Assembly: GCF_963678635.1 (NCBI RefSeq) | Contig: NC_087067.1 | Span: 38,783,682-38,847,681, forward strand | Direction: 5' to 3' | Source: Symsagittifera roscoffensis | Taxonomy: Eukaryota; Xenacoelomorpha; Acoela; Convolutidae | Length of the DNA: 64,000 bases | In this document: positions 34,692 through 47,000 of the stretch, one piece after another | Layout of the letters: every line of letters starts with the position of its first letter | Position numbering within the stretch: position 1 is the stretch's first letter | Made by a program: the position numbers and the translations under genes | Notes under the pieces: generated by a model | The model's database searches: none | The model's input: only the letters and a program-made list of their open reading frames with translations | Told to the model about the DNA's origin: nothing

Positions 34692-34972
34692 GGCATAAAG
34701 GCCAAATCTGTTCATGGTGCCAAATCTTTAAATTGTTCATCGTACCAAGTTTCATTGAAAAGAACTAAAACGCTCCTAACTGACAATGAAGAAAAAGTAA
34801 AAAACGAATTGAGGAATAATGAGAAAAGCGCGGTAGTGGAGATTGACGAAATTCATCGAGGGAGTCAGAAGTCGTCCCACTTTTCTACTCTAATCCCGCA
34901 ATTTTTCTCTCAAGAGTCATATTTTGTGAAATCTTTCTGCCAAAAAGTTGCTTGTGTTACCGTCCAACTCAT
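34692..34972 (+). other. Possible upstream exon of the creatine kinase gene
   Basis: An open stretch ends at a textbook donor GTAAGTCA (34,973). Spliced to the acceptor at 35,230 (TTTTCTAG) it would enter the creatine kinase frame in the correct phase, giving a different N-terminus. It has no ATG in that frame, so it would need a further upstream exon, or it may be 5' UTR. A junction to the nearer CAG at 34,998 would leave an intron of only 26 bases, which is implausible. Confidence 0.3.
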
Positions 34973-35066
34973 GTAAGTCAACTTAAATATTGTTTCAGAT
35001 TTTTGAGAAGAAAATATCAGTTCAGGAAGATATCTAAATTCTAATTTTAATGAAACAGAACACTGA

Positions 35067-38000
35067 ATGAACTTTCTGGTAGTTTCCTTTTCAAGAATCC
35101 TCCGTGTCAGCTGTAATTGTAAGAACTTAAGTGTTGGCACAAAATTACTCAAAAAACGTAACATTTGTTTAAATAAGCATAAAGACCGCTCTTCATTCCA
35201 GCATAACTTTTGTTTGAATCAATTTTCTAGCCGAACCTTTCTTGTGTCAAGGTCTGCTAATCGATCTAGAAAGAACTCTCAAGAAAGTTCAACACGAAAA
35301 TCAGGAGACCTTTCGCAACCAGGGAGCCAATCTCAACGTCTATCAGGAAACGCTTCCCAGTCTCAGGCCGGCAGTCAATCGCAAAGAGCCTCCGGCATCC
35401 CCTCAGCTTCGCAACCCGGAAGCCAGTCTAGGTCTAGATCAGGAAACCCTTCGGCATCTCAGCCAGGAAGTCAATCCCAAGGTCTATCAGGAGCCGGATC
35501 TCAATCTCAAGGAGGAAGTCAGTTCCAAACCGGGAACCCTTCAGCATCTCAGCCAGGAAGTCAATCGCGAGGTCTATCAGGAGCCGGATCTCAATCTCAA
35601 GGAGGAAGTCAGTTCCAAACCGGGAACCCTTCAGCATCTCAGCCAGGAAGTCAATCGCGAGGTCTATCAGGAGCCGCATCTCAATCAAAAGGAGGAAGTC
35701 AGTTTCAGTCAGGAAATCCATCGGCTGCACAACCCGGAAGTCAGTCGCGAGGTCTATCAGGAGCCGGATCTCAGTCAAAAGGAGGAAGTCAATTTCAGTC
35801 AGGAAACCCGTCGGCATCACAACCAGGAAGTCAATCTCGAGGTCTATCAGGAGCCGGATCCCAGTCAAAAGGAGGAAGTCAATTCCAGTCCGGAAACCCG
35901 TCGGCATCACAACCAGGAAGTCAATCTCGAGGTCTATCAGGAGCCGGATCTCAGTCTCAAGGAGGAAGTCGATTCCAGTCCGGTAATCCCTCTCAAGCAA
36001 ATCAATCCGGGAGTCCTTCTAAACTCCAGTCGGGAAACCCATCAGCGGCACAGTCCGGAAACCCTTCAGCAGGTCAATCAGGTAACCCTTCCGGCTTTCA
36101 GAACTCGGCTGCTAACGCCTCGACAGCTGGTGGGAAAAAGTGTTGCTCTAAGTGCAAACCAACGTGCAGTGGAGGCAAACGTCGCAACTCTTCAGGAAAT
36201 CGAAACTCGTCGGCTAATCGAAACGCGTCAGCTGATCGCAACAATTCACAGGATCCAACTGCGTCTCAAGACCAGAGAGGAAGTTCACAAAACCGACCGT
36301 CCGAAGAGCAGAGAGGAGAATCAGGCGACAACGGAGAGATGGCCAATCAGTTCCAGAAGAACTACCCAGCGGATGAGGATTTTCCAAACTTGGAAAAGCA
36401 TGACAATCACATGGCCAAAATACTTACTAAAGAGATGTATGCTAAGTTGAGAGACAAGACAACTCCCAGTGGATTCAGCCTCGACGCCGTCATTCAAACG
36501 GGTAATGACACTTCGCATTTTCAGACTCTTCTATGGCTACTTTTTAATAACGGGGTCAGACACACGTTCATTTACAGTTTAACGTTAATAAGACCATTAA
36601 CATAAGGCCAAAATTTTCGCACCAATGGTTTAAAAAGTTTGGAAAAAGCTTGGCGTTAAGGCGACTAAAATACCATGCTGAAATTCTCTTTTCCAGTTTC
36701 AAAAACCATTTTGAATATGCTTTTCAAAAAAGATTTAAGCCATGTTTTCGTAATGGGCTGAGCTATATAGTGCAGGACTAGTGCTTAATTATTTTTGCCT
36801 TGCATCAGGTGTGGACAACCCTGGCCATGAGCACATCATGACTGTGGGCTGTGTGGCGGGAGACGAGGAGAGCTATGAGGTGTTTGCGGAGCTTTTCGAC
36901 CCCATCATTGACGAAAGACATGGGGGCTTCAAACCAGGAGACAAACACAAGACAGACTTGGACTTCTCCAAGGTGTGTGCGAGCAGCTGGCGTTTTTCAA
37001 CCCCCACCACCTTTCAAACTTTTCATTTTTATAGTTGTTTTACGTGTTATCATGGCTAAACGCCGAATGTTACAATTTAAGCTATGAAGAACAAATCTAT
37101 TCAAAATAGTTAGTTTGTTCACCGTGTCAAATTTCATTGCATTATGACAATCATGAAGTAGTTTCTCAAAAGTGAAACTCTCAGGTGTGGGTAATAAAAA
37201 GTTGCAAGAGGCGAAGTTCGTTTCAGTTGCAAGAGGCGAAGTTTGACGAGAAGTACGTGCAGTCCAGCCGAGTGCGGACTGGTCGCTCCATCCGTGGAAT
37301 CTGTCTGCCACCACACTGCACCAGAGCCGAGAGACGCAAGGTCAAATACAAGCTTTAAGTATTTATAATTGTGGCAAATTGCAGTTTTGATTATGAAAAA
37401 AGAGGTGTCGTAGAATGATACGTACCACCCTTCTATGCCAGCGCCAATGCTTTTTATTCTGAGCTTGTCCGGAATAAGTGACTGGAAAAAAACTTTGAAG
37501 AAGCCAAGGCCTCAATTGGCTCTTTTCCGCACCATTTCCCTACAATTCGAACTTCTAATTTCAAGTTTGTTCTACGCTTTTTCTTGGCTAAATTCATGGG
37601 CTGTTTTTCTTTTCCCCCACCTGCGAATTTTTTCAAGCTAATTTTCTGTTCACAATGTTCGATTGTGACAAAATTATTGGCATGCAGACTAGTAAGGCCA
37701 CGAAAAAAAATCGTTCTTCATTCTTAACCTTGCAAAACAACACGCTACACCAAAAATTGATTTTTATGTGAGGCGGGGGAGGGGGGACTAAAAAGAGCCA
37801 ATGCTTGATGTTACGATGAAATGAAGAACAAATCTGTTAATTGAACATTGTTTAACTAAAAAAGTTACCCATTTGTCATTTTTAGATGTGGTCATATACT
37901 GGAGAAAAAAAATAAAGCAACTAAAGTGTTTAAAAGTTTATCAAATTGAGAATTAAAAAGAAAAATCACCAATTAAAAGCCAGTATGGCCTCCCCTATTT

Positions 38001-41000
38001 GCGATGCATAAAATCATTCTTGGCCACATAGATTTTATTTATAATTCAGCTTTCTCAACTTGGGTTAATTTTAATTTAAAAAAGTCTAGCAAAAATTGTT
38101 CTACAGATTCAAAATACATTTAAGGCCACCTATTTTTTTCTTTGAAATTCAAAAGTTGAAGATTTTCAAGAAAACAAGTCGGTTTATTTTCATTTTGCAT
38201 GCGTTCACCGCTCTTTTTGGCTCTTTTCCAGTTCCTCCTTTCAAAATACCGAGTTTTATGTTTGTTTTACGTGTTATTACGGCTAAATGCGTGATGTTAC
38301 GCTGTAAAGTATGAAGAGTATGGCCTCCCCTATTTGCGATGCATAAAATCATTCTTCGCCGCATAGATTTTATTATGTTTGTCATCACTTCGGGGTTGAA
38401 AGTGCTCCATGCCGCAATAATTTTTTGAACCAAAGAAACCCAAATTATGAGTTTTCGTTTTATGACATCCCACGCATACTCGATTGGATTTAGATCAGGG
38501 CTAGAAGACGGCCAGGGAAACACTGGAACAGCATTTGTCGCTAGAAGTTGCATTGTAAATAAGAGGGGCTGAGTGGTTTTTGGCATTATCTTGGTGAAAT
38601 GCGATAAGCTGATCCCGGTAGCTTGCTTAATTTCCACACCATATCATTAAACTTTCACTAGCTGTTCTATCGAATTGTCGAATGTTTTGAATCAAAATTC
38701 GGCAGTTTTTCCATCTGTAAATTAGACAACGCCTGTCTTAAGTTCAGTGAGAAGAGACACTCGTCGCTGAAAGTTCTTTTTTCCAATCACGATATCACAT
38801 GACAGAGCCCAAGCAAGACGCCTTTGACGATGTCTCTCCAAAATAATTGGGCCCGGAAACGGTCATCTACATCAAAGACCCACCGGAAGCAAAACTTTTG
38901 GGAGCTGTAACTCCAAATTGCCGAGCCGTTGTAGCAGCATTCAGAGAAGGAGCGGTATTGTGTTGTCTAATAACTCTCCGAGCTGATCTGACGTTCAATG
39001 CTTCAATGCATTTGGTCTTCCTGATCGCCTTGAGTCCTCAACTTGTCAGGGAGCTAGGTATCTCCGTGAAAGTCTTGAAATAGTAGAGGCAGAACATCAA
39101 AAAAACTTAGAAATTTCTCTAATTGAAAGGCCACAACGTAGCAACCAATTGTTTGTTTGCAATTTGAAATGGAAATTTGTGGCATTTTTGCATTTCTCAA
39201 TGTAATATTTATGTGAAAGTGTCACAATTTCATGCGTCTTGTGAAACTATTTCACTGCGTTCGGAAAACTCACTTAGAAAAATTTCAACTTGAATATAAA
39301 AATGTTTCGTTGCGTTACTTTCTTTCTCCAGTATATTGCTAAGATTAATGAACGTAGTGAGTACGCGCATATAGGTTTTGCTGATCTTTTTTTTTTTAGG
39401 AAAATGTGTTCACGCTCAATTTTGATTTTCGCGGTTTGACTTGTGCTTTCTTTCTAACTTCAGAGCATTTTTTTGATAAAAGGAGGGCAAACTCCACTAT
39501 TGAACAACAAAATTGTAAAAGGCACAAAAAACGTGATGGACTTCTAATTTCGAAATTGGAATTTAATTATTAGATTTTCCAGCGAAGAAAGTATTACGGC
39601 TGTTTTCCTGTTTCCCCCCTTTCAAAATACCGAGTTTTATGTTTGTTTTACGTGTTATTACGGCTAAATGCGTGATTTTATGCTGTAAAGTATGAAGAAC
39701 AAATCTGTTCATCATTGTCGATTTGTTCAACACGCCAAATTTCATTGCATTATGGCAACGTTAAATAAGCTTTTCAAAATTGAATTTGAAAGGGGGGAAC
39801 TGGAAAAGAGCCAGTATTACCTACTAATCCAGCTTTCTCAAATTGGGTTAATTTGAAAAGTATCCAGCAAAATTGGTTCTACAAATTCAAAATACACTTA
39901 AGGCCATCTATTTTTTTTTGAAATTCAAAAGTTGAAGATTTTAAAAAAAAACAAGTCAGTTTATCAACTTTTGTTTATACAAGTCAAAAAATCGAATATG
40001 AATGCTATGGAATATGAATTGCATTTAATTAACAGGTGGAGAAGATATCGACGGATGCGCTGGCTACCCTGGATGGTGAGTACAAGGGTCAGTACTACCC
40101 CCTGAGTGAGATGAGTGAAAAAGAGCAAGAAAAGCTGATCGAAGAACATCTCCTGTTCGACAAGCCAGTGTCCCCCCTCCTCAACTCCTCCAGAATGGCA
40201 CGCGACTGGCCAGATGCAAGAGGTACTTACTTGTTGTGATTTTTTGGGGCTTGAACAGGCGAGACGTGGTCCGCGACTTACGTCCTGACTTTAAAAATTG
40301 AACCAAAGTCATTAACGTCAAACGACCGATGTGCTTACGGTTTTTACAAAATTTTTCATTATTATAAGCGTTAGAGAGTTAGTTAAAGATGGTTCCTTTT
40401 GCCCCACCGGCAAATTTTTAAAAGAAGGTTTTTTTCACATTGACTGAATGAATGAATTAGCGTCTTATTTAAGACAACTTGGAAATTTATGCGCTTGGAA
40501 TGCTGTTTTTGTTGACATCGCCCAATGAAGTTAGACATGCAGACTACGGCCATGACAAACGTCTTAAATATAATCTACCTTGTAAAATCATCACTCGTTA
40601 CACCAAAAAATTGATGCTCCTGTGAGGTGGGGGAGGGGAGGAAAGATCCAATAGGCCATAGCAAACATTTTTGGTCTTCGTACTTTACCTTGCATGACGT
40701 CTCGTTAAACCATAAAAATGTCGTTAAGGTGGGGGAGGGGAAGAAAAAGCCTAGGGTTCTTTTTCCTTCCCCCACCTGCAAATTTTAATAAATCAAGTTT
40801 CTGTTCTCAATGTCAAATTGACATGCAGACTAATTAGGCCATGACAAACAAATCTGATCCTCATAATTAAATTCGTGAAACCAATCGTTAAACTATAAAA
40901 CCGAAGCTCATGTAAGGTGGGGGAAAAGGAAAGAGCCAAACCGAGCATAGAATCAGCACTTCTTCCAACAATTGCTTTTTGTTTCGCCCAACAAATTAAA

Positions 41001-44000
41001 CCCCCCATATTCGGAGTGTTTGAAATAAATTATTGGAAAAAACTCAAGCTTTTTTCCTTTTTCTTACCCATCAAGCTTTACAATTAATTTTTATCTTCAA
41101 ACTGTCCAATTGAAACAAATATTGGCATGTAGACTAAATAGGCAATGATAAAAATTGTGAGTCTTCATACTTAAGCTAGTACCCAGATTGAGGTGCTCAA
41201 TTTATGTTTCAATTTTCAAAGTGATAGACCGAACAAGAATGGTCGAGACAGGGTCGAGCACAAATGCAAAACATGTCTCGAGCACTGTCGAAATATACCT
41301 CGATCACGGTCGAAAAAAAAACATCGATGCTCTAATCATTTCATTCTCACAATAAACATCAAAAGATGTAACCAGAAAATCAAAAATTAAGACGTTAAAA
41401 TTTGATCACTCATGTTTGAAAGTCGAGCACGGTCGAAAAACTTCTTGCTTTGGTCGAGCCCGAACAAAACAAACCAAATTTTGTCCAAGACGGTCGTACC
41501 AAAAAGTGACCTAACATCTCGTGTCATACCTCGACTTGTGTACATACACTCAATACACTACAGCTTTGATGCGCGAGTTTGGGGGAGGGGGGGGGCAGAG
41601 AGCCAGAACACAAAGTATGAACAGGAACACCGTGATTATTCACTTCTTGAGTGTATTGATTTTGTCAAAATGGCATCCATGTTTAAAAAATTGGCATCCT
41701 CGCGTGAGTGTTTCTGTTTTAAATGAAAAACAGAATTTCATTTCTGCCTATTCTGTGTACAGTGCTACAGCTGATCACACAACGCAATTATTTGTGTCGT
41801 CAGCTGTCGAATAGCCAAATAGTCTTTTAAAAAATTCTACTTTGCCGGCTAGGAGAGCGTCAATTTAGGACTTGAAATCCAGGTTTTCAATTTTGATCAA
41901 AAATTTAGTTCGTTCTTTCGTTCTTCTAAGGTCTTTGCTGCAATCCAATGACACTGTGTAGGATTCTTCACATATGAAGCAATTATCCTGTACCTAATGA
42001 ATGTTATAATTCAGATCTGAAACAAAATTTTTCAAATCTACACTGCAAATGGGAATTGGAATGTGAAATGTTAGTATAATGCTTGAAAACAGGGGCGGAT
42101 CTAGGATTTTCTCGAGGGGGGGGGGGGGGGGGCGGATTTTCAAAAAGAAATCGAACATTTTGACGACCTTTTTTGACGACATTTTGACGACCCCTACTTT
42201 GGCAAAACTTTCTGCGCCGCAGGCAAATTTTAGAAAAAAAACTTAGTCAAAAAAGGCGTTTTTAGGCACTTTTTGGAAAATTTTGACCAAAAAATTGCGT
42301 TTTTTCGGCGCCACCCCCCTCGAAATTAGTAAATATTGGCGCCTAAGGCGCCTTTAGAAAAATTTTAGGGTCGGTCGGTGGATTTATTAAAAAATACCAA
42401 AGGGGGACCCTTTGGGTCGGCAGGTTGTCGAATCCCTGAAGGGAGGGGAAGCGTCCGCATCCCCCACCCCCCCCCCCCTAAATCCGCCCCTGCTTGAAAA
42501 GTTCGAAAATGTTTTAATTCAGATCAATTTTGTAACATTTATTTTTTTCATGGTTATATTAGATCTGAGAAAATTTATTTCAGATTTTAATTTCAGATCT
42601 GGATTTTTTTATCACATGTTTTTTTCTGATGTAAAAAAAATCAAATTATCTTGTTATTTTTTGCTCTTCTAGGTACTTTTGTACTTTATGAGTTTATCTG
42701 ATCCTAACGGGTACTTAGCTGAATCTCTAGTCTGAGACTGCTCAAACTTGTGTCCCAAAACATGAGATTACTTTCAGAATTGCATAGGAAACATAAATTT
42801 TAAACAGGGAAATTCGAATCATACCTGATTTTGGTCTTGTAAGTTGAAACATATGTTGAGCTCAGTCAAAACATAGATCAATCACAACCTCATTTTTTGG
42901 AACAATTTTTATTTAATTTTGTGTTAGAAATTGAACAAGAAGTCTGCTCAGAAAAGACCTCGGTTAGACAGTTCCAATCCGAAATTATCTTTTGAGAAGA
43001 CTTGCCTGCCTAAAATGTAAAAATTTCAGAAGAAACTGTTTAGTTGTTTGACATATAAAGGTTCCTGCAGCAAAAAAAATGAATTATAACCAAATTTTGT
43101 CTCAATACCAGTTTATAAATCAAAAGTTTCTGTCCAGATTTGCTAAGAAAAAAAGAAAATGGAAAAAAATTTCTTATAGTCAGTTTTTGAATCAAGGGTT
43201 TTTGCATGTTATTGAGTCTTATTCAATAAATTGTTTACGAGTAATTTCAAAAAAATCAACTGAAAAGCATACATTATATTTATTTGTCAGTAACTTTCTT
43301 CTTGTTATTCGATACTTGAGAAAGTCAAAACATTGATCGAGCACTGTCAAGTCATAGCCCTCTTTGTTCAAGAAGCCGATATTTAGGTCAAACATACCCA
43401 ATTTTGGTCAAAATCTAGGTCCATCACAATCAAAATATAGGTCTAATTGAATCCAATTTTTCAAATCTCGAAAGATTTTAATGAATTTGAGCAATATTAG
43501 AAGTTTTAACTTCAGCAAAAAAAACTGCCGAGAAAGAATCTTTCTCTAGTTGTGTAGTCAGCTGTCAACCAAATAGTCAACTAGCCTTTACAAATTCTAT
43601 TTTGCCGGCTCAGATAGCGTCAATTTGGGACTCGAAATCCAGGTTTTCATTTTCGATTTGAAATTTTCAGAAATTTTTTTCTTCTAAGGTTGTCGCTGCA
43701 ATCCCTTGACACAGTGTACGATTTTTCCCATATGGAGCAATTATCCTGTACCTAGTAAATGATATAATTCAGGTCTGAAATAAATTTTTTCAGCTCTACA
43801 CTTCAAATGTGAAATGGAATGTGAAATGTTAGTGTATAATGCTTCATTTACTTACGGATGGCTAAGCTAAAATCAGATCAATTTTCAGATATTTTTCAGA
43901 TATGAAATTTTGTTTGGCACATTTTTCATTCTGTGTTTTCATGTATTCTTGATATTTTTTCGTTATTCTTCGTAATTTTGTGCGTTATGACTTCAGCTAG

Positions 44001-47000
44001 CTACCTAAAGGTTTTTTTTAGCAAAATCTCTAATTGGAGACTTGTATCAATCTTACACCGCAAAATTGTTTAATTTGTTGAGATATAAGGGTTCCTGCAG
44101 CAAGACAAAATAAATAAAACCAAATTTTTCCCAAATATCAGTTTAAAGACCGACAGTTTTCACCAAGATTTGCTAAGTCTTGTTATAAAAACGAGTTCGT
44201 CATGATCTCAATTCAATCAATGGCTACACGGTATTACTCTGAAACCAAAAACAATTATGATTAACAAGAAATCAACAGTTCAGTTAAATTTTGATTACTT
44301 TCCTCCATGTTGATTACATTCATTCATCAGGATATATTCAGTTTTTCTAAGAAATTGGTAAACACAGTCTTCGGGAGAGGCTTGGTCATACAGTCTGCCA
44401 GCATCTCATGAGATCTACAATATTTGTTAGTAATTTCTCCAGATAACGCTTTCTCAAAGTAAAACGATGAGCAATATCTCGATATGTTTGGTACGATTTT
44501 GAAACTTTGGATTTTTCGCTGACCCGATTGCACCACGATTGTCTTCATAAATTTTGGTTGGCTCAGTTTGCTGAAAACCCAGCTCACTGAGTAACCATCT
44601 AAGTCAAATAGCTTCTTGAACACATTCCTTGAGCGCAACATACTCAGCTTCAGTTATTGAACGTGCAACACATCGCTGTTTATGCAATTTCCAGCTAACT
44701 CAACAATTCCCAATAAAGAAAACGAAACCGGAAGTGGAAATTCTATCATTGATATCATTTCTCCAGTTAGTGTCTGAAAACCCAGTAAGAATAACTTGCT
44801 TCTGTAATGAAGCTGAATAACACAACCCAGTAAAACAAGATCCACTCAAATGAGAACTCGTTTTAAAGCCCCCCAATTGATGCCCCTAACTCCAGCGACC
44901 TGGAACTTTTCTAACAAGAGGAACCGGACAAGAATACGATGTTCGCCAAATACCAACGTTCATCATCCACCTTTTGAATTGCAGAAAGATAATTCTAAAA
45001 AACTCTGTAAAACCCGGATGGGTGGAACCTGATCTAAACTATATTTTATGATTGGATAAATTAGATATTATACCACTGTAAAGTATTTAATATTAACCAG
45101 TCATGATCCATCTAACTAACAACCCACTTATTTGTAAGTGCTGAAATTACTTGTAATTTCAGCACCAGAGAGATTTGAATTTAACTTAGAAATTAGTTGT
45201 CTCTCCAAGAGAACTTCAGCAGCCGCAACAAACCAGTATACCCTAGATCTATTGAGCCTAGCAGAGACTAGTTAAACACCCTGAGACTAGAAAGTATAAG
45301 AGTAAGATTAGGATCGGTATTAGACTAAGAAGTTGCACGAATCTATCCGGCCGAAAATAAGATAGCGTGACGAGCAGACGGTGTACCCTATCCGAAATTA
45401 CTCTATGAGTTAACCACAAAGGACCTAACTCACAATGTTTAAACATAGTTTTCATAAAAAGGTCCGCAAAATTTTCCCAAAGAAAAAGTTTGAAATTTCA
45501 ACTTCAGCAGAATTGCCAACACATCCATCATCTAAATTGTCTTCATCAAAGATTTTTTTCTATCAATTTTTTTTGGAACATAAGTGGCAGATTTCATTGC
45601 TTTTTTAATTTCATCAACACAGGGCTAAAAAAATTGCGCTTCTAAATGAAGAGCCCAGATTGTGCTCTACGACCATTTAATTCAGCGTTTCATTTGCGTC
45701 ATTACGATTATTAATATATGTGTACTCTAAAACTGGGCAACAATTAATCACTTTTTGCATTAAGGTTACTGTTTTCATTTAGTCTCGAAGATCCTAAACG
45801 ATTCCTTCCTTCTACCGATGTTGACATGATAAAAGTGTTTAAAAATTTGCCGATTTTGTTTTTTTTACCCACGTTTAATGTTTAAGTTCAATCCAAACTT
45901 GTGCAACTTACATGTGCAAATTTTTAATCCTGATTTGAAAATAACAATTGAGGGCGAACACTCAAAAACTAGGTAGTTTGGCATGCCATCAAAAGGGTCA
46001 GATCTCATGCATTTAAGAAACTTTGTCCAGTCTTAAAAAAAACACTTTAAAAAATCGGATAATATACACACAAGATCTGTTGAGAGTTCAATTTGATAAG
46101 TATCCTGGCTTAGTTGAAACTTTTATTTCATCCTCAGCCTACCGACTTCGAAGTATCCTTGTTGGGAAAATAATCAAACTCTTTGCTGATGACTTCATAT
46201 CATCCTCGAATTGCTCATCCTTGGGTTGATTAAGTTAACTTATGAAAAACATAATAGTCCGATATGCTCTGTTGTTTTGTTGATTACTACTTTTGTTGCA
46301 AGAGTATTTCATTAAAAGATGTCAGTTGAGTGTGTATCAAAAACAAATCTGCGCTAAACTATAGGAATCGAAACCTTACCAACCTAATTAACTCGAGCGG
46401 CCCTCAAGGCGCAGGAGCATTGCTTTTGGCCCTCAAAACAAAAGTTAATTGCATCGTGTCATTGGTGAAGTGGTCAATCTTTCTGACTTTGATCCTGAAT
46501 ACTTTTTCGGATGTCTCAGTTTTATGGGTGTTCATTTGTTTAGGAATCTGGTACAACGAAAAGCGAGACTTCTTGGTGTGGGTGAACGAAGAAGACCATC
46601 TCAGGGTCATCTCTATGCAAGAGGGGGGAGACATGGGCTCTGTGTTCAAACGGTTCTGCGAGGGTCTGCAGAAGTTCGAGGGGGCCATCAAACGATCGGG
46701 GGAGGAGTTTATGCACAATGACCACTTGGGATATATCCTGACTTGTCCGAGTAATTTGGGCACTGGGTTGAGGGGAGGAGTGCACGTCAAGCTACCCAAT
46801 ATAGGCAAAGTTAGTAATCTGCTCGTCTGTTTTCTTAATGGCTCAAAATTTCGGCTCTTCTTTAAAGGCTGAACTCGAGCTAAGAGCTTAACACCTTCGA
46901 ACCTTCTGCCGCTAAATTGAAAGATATATGAAAAAAATGATTTAAATTTTGATTATTTTTTGGTTTTGGCGTTTTCGTTTTTAATTTTGCAAATTTAACT

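Noticed and set aside
34973-34998. Intron GTAAGT...TTTCAG of 26 bases
   Set aside because: Too short for normal splicing and does not connect to the creatine kinase frame.
35434-36000. 188-codon minus-strand open frame
   Set aside because: Shadow of the in-phase 90-bp coding repeat of the creatine kinase.
46404-46808. 134-codon minus-strand open frame
   Set aside because: Antisense shadow of creatine kinase exon 5.
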